This document shows positions 6,802 through 9,663 of a stretch of DNA of 9,663 nucleotides, piece after piece. Made by a program: the position numbers and the translations under genes. A model generated the notes under the pieces. It was not told the origin of the DNA and did no database searches. It saw only the letters and a program-made list of their open reading frames with translations. The DNA lies in assembly GCA_021799555.1 (NCBI GenBank), contig JAJZAG010000001.1, forward strand, positions 1-9,663. Direction: 5' to 3'. The stretch comes from Deltaproteobacteria bacterium (lineage in GTDB: Bacteria > Desulfobacterota > Binatia > Binatales > Binataceae). How positions within the stretch are numbered: position 1 is the stretch's first letter; each line of letters begins with the position of its first letter.

Positions 6802-7385
6802 TCGATTCGATAGCGCGCGTAGCTTGCCGGAATGCCCCCGCCGAGCGTCCATTTCATCGGCAGTGAAACTTCGCGTACGACGGGGATTTCAACCTTCTTA
6901 CCATCGGCGCGGGTGAACTCGCGCTTGCCCATGTATTGCACGATCGTGGGCAAGATCTTTCCTCCGACGACATAATGGGTGCGCGTCGTGACGAAAACTG
7001 TTTCCTGCTTGACCAGCGAACTGCCAGCTTCGATCATCCACTCGCCCGGCGCATCGAGTGGTTTGCCCAGGGTGGCCTCGCTGATGACGTAATAGTCGCC
7101 TTCTTTAGGCTGCTTGACGCCAGGGACCAGGATGTTGACGCCGAACCAGAAAGGCAGTTTCATCCACGCGCCATCGCGCGTTCCGACTGGACGCACCATC
7201 GCAATCGTATTGCTGGTACCGAGAACGAATTTTCGCCCGCGAAAGTTCTCTTCGACGGTTTCCGCGCTTGCATAGACCGAATGCGGCCTTGGCAAGGGCG
7301 GCGTCTTGCCGCATCCAGCGCTTGCGCTGAGGATTGAAAAGATCGCGATCGCGACTGTGGAACGGCGCTCATACCGTGCGCGCAT
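6798..7385 (-). CDS. Putative lipoprotein, first of a tandem paralogous pair (unknown family)
   Basis: The product is 195 aa with a basic N-terminus, a hydrophobic segment and the lipobox ASAGC, so Cys25 is the expected lipidation site, the same position as in its paralogue. Shared blocks are NFRGRKFVLG (47-56), PFWFGVN (78-84), PG (88-89), ISEATLG (101-107), EAGSSLV (119-125), GKILPTIV (142-149) and PVVREVSLPM (168-177). Both proteins then end in a short tail containing P-x-YA+F/Y. The ATG at 7385 overlaps the end of the LLM gene by 17 bases; GGGAG lies about 13 bases upstream, farther than ideal. Its TGA overlaps the next ATG (ATGA). The pair probably arose by tandem duplication, but the two have diverged strongly outside the blocks. 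The role is unknown; operon placement with an LLM enzyme is the only clue. Confidence 0.85.
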   Translation of the reverse strand: MRARYERRSTVAIAIFSILSASAGCGKTPPLPRPHSVYASAETVEENFRGRKFVLGTSNTIAMVRPVGTRDGAWMKLPFWFGVNILVPGVKQPKEGDYYVISEATLGKPLDAPGEWMIEAGSSLVKQETVFVTTRTHYVVGGKILPTIVQYMGKREFTRADGKKVEIPVVREVSLPMKWTLGGGIPASYARYRIE

Positions 7386-8322
7386 AGTTGGTGGCGATCT
7401 CCCGACCGACGCGTTCGATCTGATGTTCCCATGAATCGGGCGCCGCGACTGGCCAGAGCACGAACTTGTCGAGACCCTTGGCGATATATTTTTCGAGGCG
7501 CGAAATTATGTCCTCGGCGGAACCGAAAACGCTGCGCTCGAGAAACGCTTCCGCGCCGCGTCCCATCGCCGCGAGCATCGGCTGCATTTCCTCGATTGCC
7601 TTTTCGCGGGTGGCCGCGATCCGGCACAGGAGGATTAGTCCCGACTCGATTCGCGCGTTCGTGCGGCCATAATCCGCCGCGTACGCGCGAATTTTTCGCA
7701 TGCTGTCGGCGTATTCCTCAGGGGTCTGAAACGATGCGAAAAAGCCATCACCCAGGCGCGCGGCGCGGCGCAGCGCCGAATCCGCGCGGCCGCCGATCCA
7801 GATATCCATCGTCCCAAAATCGTTGTTCGCGCGCGGCGCGGGGCGCGGCTCGATCGTGACGTCGTCGAAGTTGAAGAAACGGCCGTGATAGCTCGCCTGT
7901 CGATCTCTCCAAACCGCACGCAGGACCTCGATACCCTCATCCAGGCGTCGGCCACGGGCGTGCGGTGAAATTCCGCACGCCGCATAATCGGCCAGATTAG
8001 ATCCGGTGCCGACCGCCATCACCATCCTGCTGCCGGACAGATAATCCAACGAGGCGAACGCCTTGGCCACCATCAGCGGATGGTGCAGGTTCAGCAGCAG
8101 CACGCTCGGTCCGAGCTTGATCCGCGTGGTGCGCGAAGCGATCAGGGCAAGCGTCGCGACCACATCGAGTTCCGGGGATGGCGCGAGCAGATGATCCGAC
8201 AGCCAAAATGAATCGAGGCCCCATTCTTCGGCGCGCTCGGCGACACGCGCGATGGTCTCGGCGGAGGGCATCCCAAGTCGCCACAGTCCGAAGCCGGCGC
8301 CGATTTTCACTTGCGGTTTCAT
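7369..8322 (-). CDS. LLM class flavin-dependent oxidoreductase (luciferase-like TIM barrel)
   Basis: This 317-aa enzyme belongs to the bacterial luciferase-like superfamily, which uses FMN or F420 for monooxygenation or hydride transfer; the cofactor and substrate here are not determined. Signature parts are the first strand KIGAGFGLWRLG (6-17), helix AERAEEWGLDSFWLSDHLL (28-46), RIKLGPSVLLLNLHHP (67-82), the YLSGSRMVMAVGTG turn (94-107), RGRRLDEGIEVLRAVW (123-138), DIWIGG (173-178) and RLGDGF (189-194). Length is normal for the family. I chose ATG 8322: GAGGA sits 3-4 bases upstream, and the residues that a start at 8580 would add are not LLM-like and cross the divergent gene. It is the first gene of a cluster with the two lipoproteins. 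The 84 bases to the divergent MBL start should hold its promoter. Confidence 0.93.
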   Translation of the reverse strand: MKPQVKIGAGFGLWRLGMPSAETIARVAERAEEWGLDSFWLSDHLLAPSPELDVVATLALIASRTTRIKLGPSVLLLNLHHPLMVAKAFASLDYLSGSRMVMAVGTGSNLADYAACGISPHARGRRLDEGIEVLRAVWRDRQASYHGRFFNFDDVTIEPRPAPRANNDFGTMDIWIGGRADSALRRAARLGDGFFASFQTPEEYADSMRKIRAYAADYGRTNARIESGLILLCRIAATREKAIEEMQPMLAAMGRGAEAFLERSVFGSAEDIISRLEKYIAKGLDKFVLWPVAAPDSWEHQIERVGREIATNYARTV

Positions 8323-8406
8323 GGATCCTCGATTTGGTGCGCGCGGTTCGCGGCACACCCTATTTTGCATAGCCGTATGGTAGATACTAGCATGAGGTCC
8401 GGTTTG
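8323..8406. other. Divergent promoter-bearing gap between LLM and MBL genes
   Basis: The 84 bases between the LLM ATG (8322, minus) and the chosen MBL ATG (8407, plus) must hold initiation signals for both if neither is read from farther away. The middle (8361-8390) is locally AT-richer, with TATTTTGCAT and TAGATACT, which is where promoters would be expected. I could not assign a reliable -35/-10 pair to either strand. Confidence 0.4.
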
Positions 8407-9180
8407 ATGAATTCCAATCACATACCGGCGCGGAAGCGCCGCGCAAAGGTCACAATGCTCGGGACGGGAGACGCTTTCGCGAGCGGCGGACGCGCGCAGG
8501 CAGGCTTTATCATCGACGCCGCCGGAGCGCGTATCCTGATGGAAGCGGGTCCGGAAATTCTTGGAGCGATGAAGCGCCACGCGGTGCGTCCTAACAATCT
8601 AGACCTCATTGTCATCAGCCATTTACACGGCGACCATTTTGGGGGCCTGCCCTTCCTGCTGCTCGAGTACATGTGGGAAAGTCGCCTTGAACGCCCGCTA
8701 ACGATCGTCGGACCGCGTAATCTCGAGTCGCGATGCTGGCGGCTCATGAAAATCCTCTTTCCCGGTTTTGATCTTGCCAGGATCAAGTCCCGTTTGCGCT
8801 TCGTCGTGATTGATCCGGGCGCGACACTGCAAGTCGGCAGTGTCAAGCTGTCGGCGATTCGCAGTCCCCATACCAAGCCTGACATCTCGCTATCGCTGCG
8901 CGTCGAGATTGGCAGCAAGACCATCGTTTTCTCCGGCGACACGGGATGGAACGACGCACTGGTAAAGTTTGCGGAAGGCGCCGATCTGTTCATCTGCGAA
9001 TGCACCTATTTCGAAAGCCGCCATCTTCGGTTCCACCTCAACTATCCCGAAATCGCTGAGCATCGCGGAAAATTCAAGGTGGGTCGGATGATCCTAACGC
9101 ATATCGGGCGCGAGGTGCTGAATCATCGGCGCCAGGTGAATATCGAGATGGCTTCCGACGGAATGCAATTGGCCGTGTGA
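8407..9180 (+). CDS. MBL-fold (metallo-beta-lactamase superfamily) metal-dependent hydrolase, RNase Z-like
   Basis: The product is 257 aa from ATG 8407. The core metal-binding set of the metallo-beta-lactamase fold is intact: HLHGDH (His72, His74, Asp76, His77), PHT (His155), SGDTG (Asp178) and LTHIG (His232). LGTGDAF (17-23) near the start is the typical first strand of RNase Z, ElaC and arylsulfatase-like members. The substrate cannot be told. It could be a tRNA 3'-processing enzyme relative, a phosphodiesterase or another hydrolase, and the RNase Z exosite arm is not obvious. I chose ATG 8407 because GAGG (8394-8397) lies 9 bases upstream. In-frame ATGs at 8392 and 8377 would add 5 or 10 residues, and 8311 would run into the LLM gene. 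fabI follows after 45 bases on the same strand. Confidence 0.9.
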   Translation: MNSNHIPARKRRAKVTMLGTGDAFASGGRAQAGFIIDAAGARILMEAGPEILGAMKRHAVRPNNLDLIVISHLHGDHFGGLPFLLLEYMWESRLERPLTIVGPRNLESRCWRLMKILFPGFDLARIKSRLRFVVIDPGATLQVGSVKLSAIRSPHTKPDISLSLRVEIGSKTIVFSGDTGWNDALVKFAEGADLFICECTYFESRHLRFHLNYPEIAEHRGKFKVGRMILTHIGREVLNHRRQVNIEMASDGMQLAV

Positions 9181-9225
9181 CGCGGTTTAGATTGCCGCGG
9201 CACGAATATAAGGAAAAAAATTGTA

Positions 9226-9663
9226 ATGGGTATAGCGGACGGAAAACGCGCGCTGATCGTCGGCGTCGCCAACGACAAGAGCCTGGCTTGGTCGATCGCG
9301 CAGGAGCTACATGCACAGGGCGCGGAGATTGCCCTTACCTATCAGGGCGAGGTGCTCGAGAAACGCGTGCGCCCGCTCGCCTCGCAAATTGCGGCCGACG
9401 TGATCGGCGAACTCGATGTCACCAATGATGCGCAGATCGCGGCTATTTTCAATGCGCTTGGACAAAAATGGGGCGGACTCGACATGCTCGTGCATGCGGT
9501 CGCGTTCGCCGAGCGCGAAGATTTGCGCGACCGCTTTCTGAACGTGTCGCGACAAAACTTTTCGCGATCGCTCGAGATTAGTGCCTACTCGCTGGTCGCG
9601 CTCGCGCGCGCCGCCGAGCCTCTGATGGTCGCGCGGGGCGGCGGCTCAATCGTCACTCTGAGC
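9226..9663 (+). CDS. fabI: Enoyl-[acyl-carrier-protein] reductase (NADH), FabI (partial, right edge)
   Basis: FabI performs the last reduction of each fatty-acid elongation cycle, converting trans-2-enoyl-ACP to acyl-ACP with NAD(P)H in the cytoplasm. The first 146 residues are in the window and the frame is open at the edge. Visible marks are the nucleotide-binding start GKRALIVGVANDKSLAWSIA (6-25), LTYQGEVLEKRV (37-48), LDVTND (63-68), LDMLVHAVAFAEREDL (85-100), SLEISAYSLVALARAAEPLM (115-134) and GGSIVTLS (139-146). The catalytic Tyr and Lys of the short-chain dehydrogenase fold lie beyond the window. ATG 9226 is the only sensible start; AAGGA (9210-9214) is 11 bases upstream, a little far. 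With 45 bases between it and the MBL stop, it may be co-transcribed with that gene. Confidence 0.95.
   Translation, partial: MGIADGKRALIVGVANDKSLAWSIAQELHAQGAEIALTYQGEVLEKRVRPLASQIAADVIGELDVTNDAQIAAIFNALGQKWGGLDMLVHAVAFAEREDLRDRFLNVSRQNFSRSLEISAYSLVALARAAEPLMVARGGGSIVTLS

Noticed and set aside
8323..8580. 86-residue N-terminal extension of the LLM gene
   Set aside because: The added residues are Cys/Arg-rich, unlike LLM proteins, and overlap the divergent MBL start. The start at 8322 has a Shine-Dalgarno sequence and begins the family's first strand.
9193..9202. Perfect 10-base palindrome TGCCGCGGCA before fabI
   Set aside because: It is short and GC-only in a GC-rich genome, with no second copy and no T-run. 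Chance is the simpler explanation.
9207..9212. TATAAG as a possible -10 box for fabI
   Set aside because: No matching -35 is present at 16-18 bases, and the resulting start site would leave the ribosome-binding site upstream of the transcript.
9490..9510. FabI has HAVAFA where E. coli has HSIGFA, so Ala replaces Gly93, a known triclosan-resistance position (G93V)
   Set aside because: Alanine at this position is common in normal FabI proteins such as that of S. aureus, so it is not a resistance signal on its own.

Overview
The window looks like chromosomal DNA of a GC-rich (roughly 60%), diderm (Gram-negative) bacterium. The evidence is a TolC-type outer-membrane channel, several lipobox lipoproteins, Sec signal peptides, a UvrD-family helicase, an LLM flavin oxidoreductase and FabI. 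The gene styles would fit an uncultured lineage such as Binatota or another deltaproteobacteria-like phylum, but this placement is an inference and not demonstrated. I see no rRNA, tRNA, CRISPR array, transposase or phage gene.

Layout: (1) About 1-3021, minus strand, holds a tripartite efflux operon in the order permease, adaptor, TolC. The TolC gene runs off the left edge. The permease is reduced to a 240-codon, internally deleted RND remnant. (2) About 3022-4122 holds a divergent pair: a small anchored hypothetical protein on the minus strand (3145-3531) and a secreted, possibly BON-like protein on the plus strand (3634-4122). (3) 4165-6168, plus strand, is a complete UvrD/Rep/PcrA-type helicase. 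(4) 6178-8322, minus strand, is a three-gene overlapping cluster: an LLM flavin-dependent oxidoreductase followed by two paralogous lipoproteins of a family I do not recognise. It converges on the helicase gene with only 9 bases between stop codons. (5) 8407 to the right edge, plus strand, holds an MBL-fold hydrolase diverging from the LLM gene, then fabI cut by the window end.

The most notable observation is the efflux operon. Adaptor and TolC look intact and are translationally coupled, but the pump between the promoter side and the adaptor has lost its porter domains and the TM4 proton-relay aspartates. Its reading frame nevertheless stays open down to a 4-base GTGA overlap with the adaptor start. 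The second notable item is the tandem lipoprotein pair, which shares clear sequence blocks and an ATGA overlap. I did not find convincing evidence of a wholly new multi-gene system. Promoters and terminators could not be called with confidence anywhere in the window.
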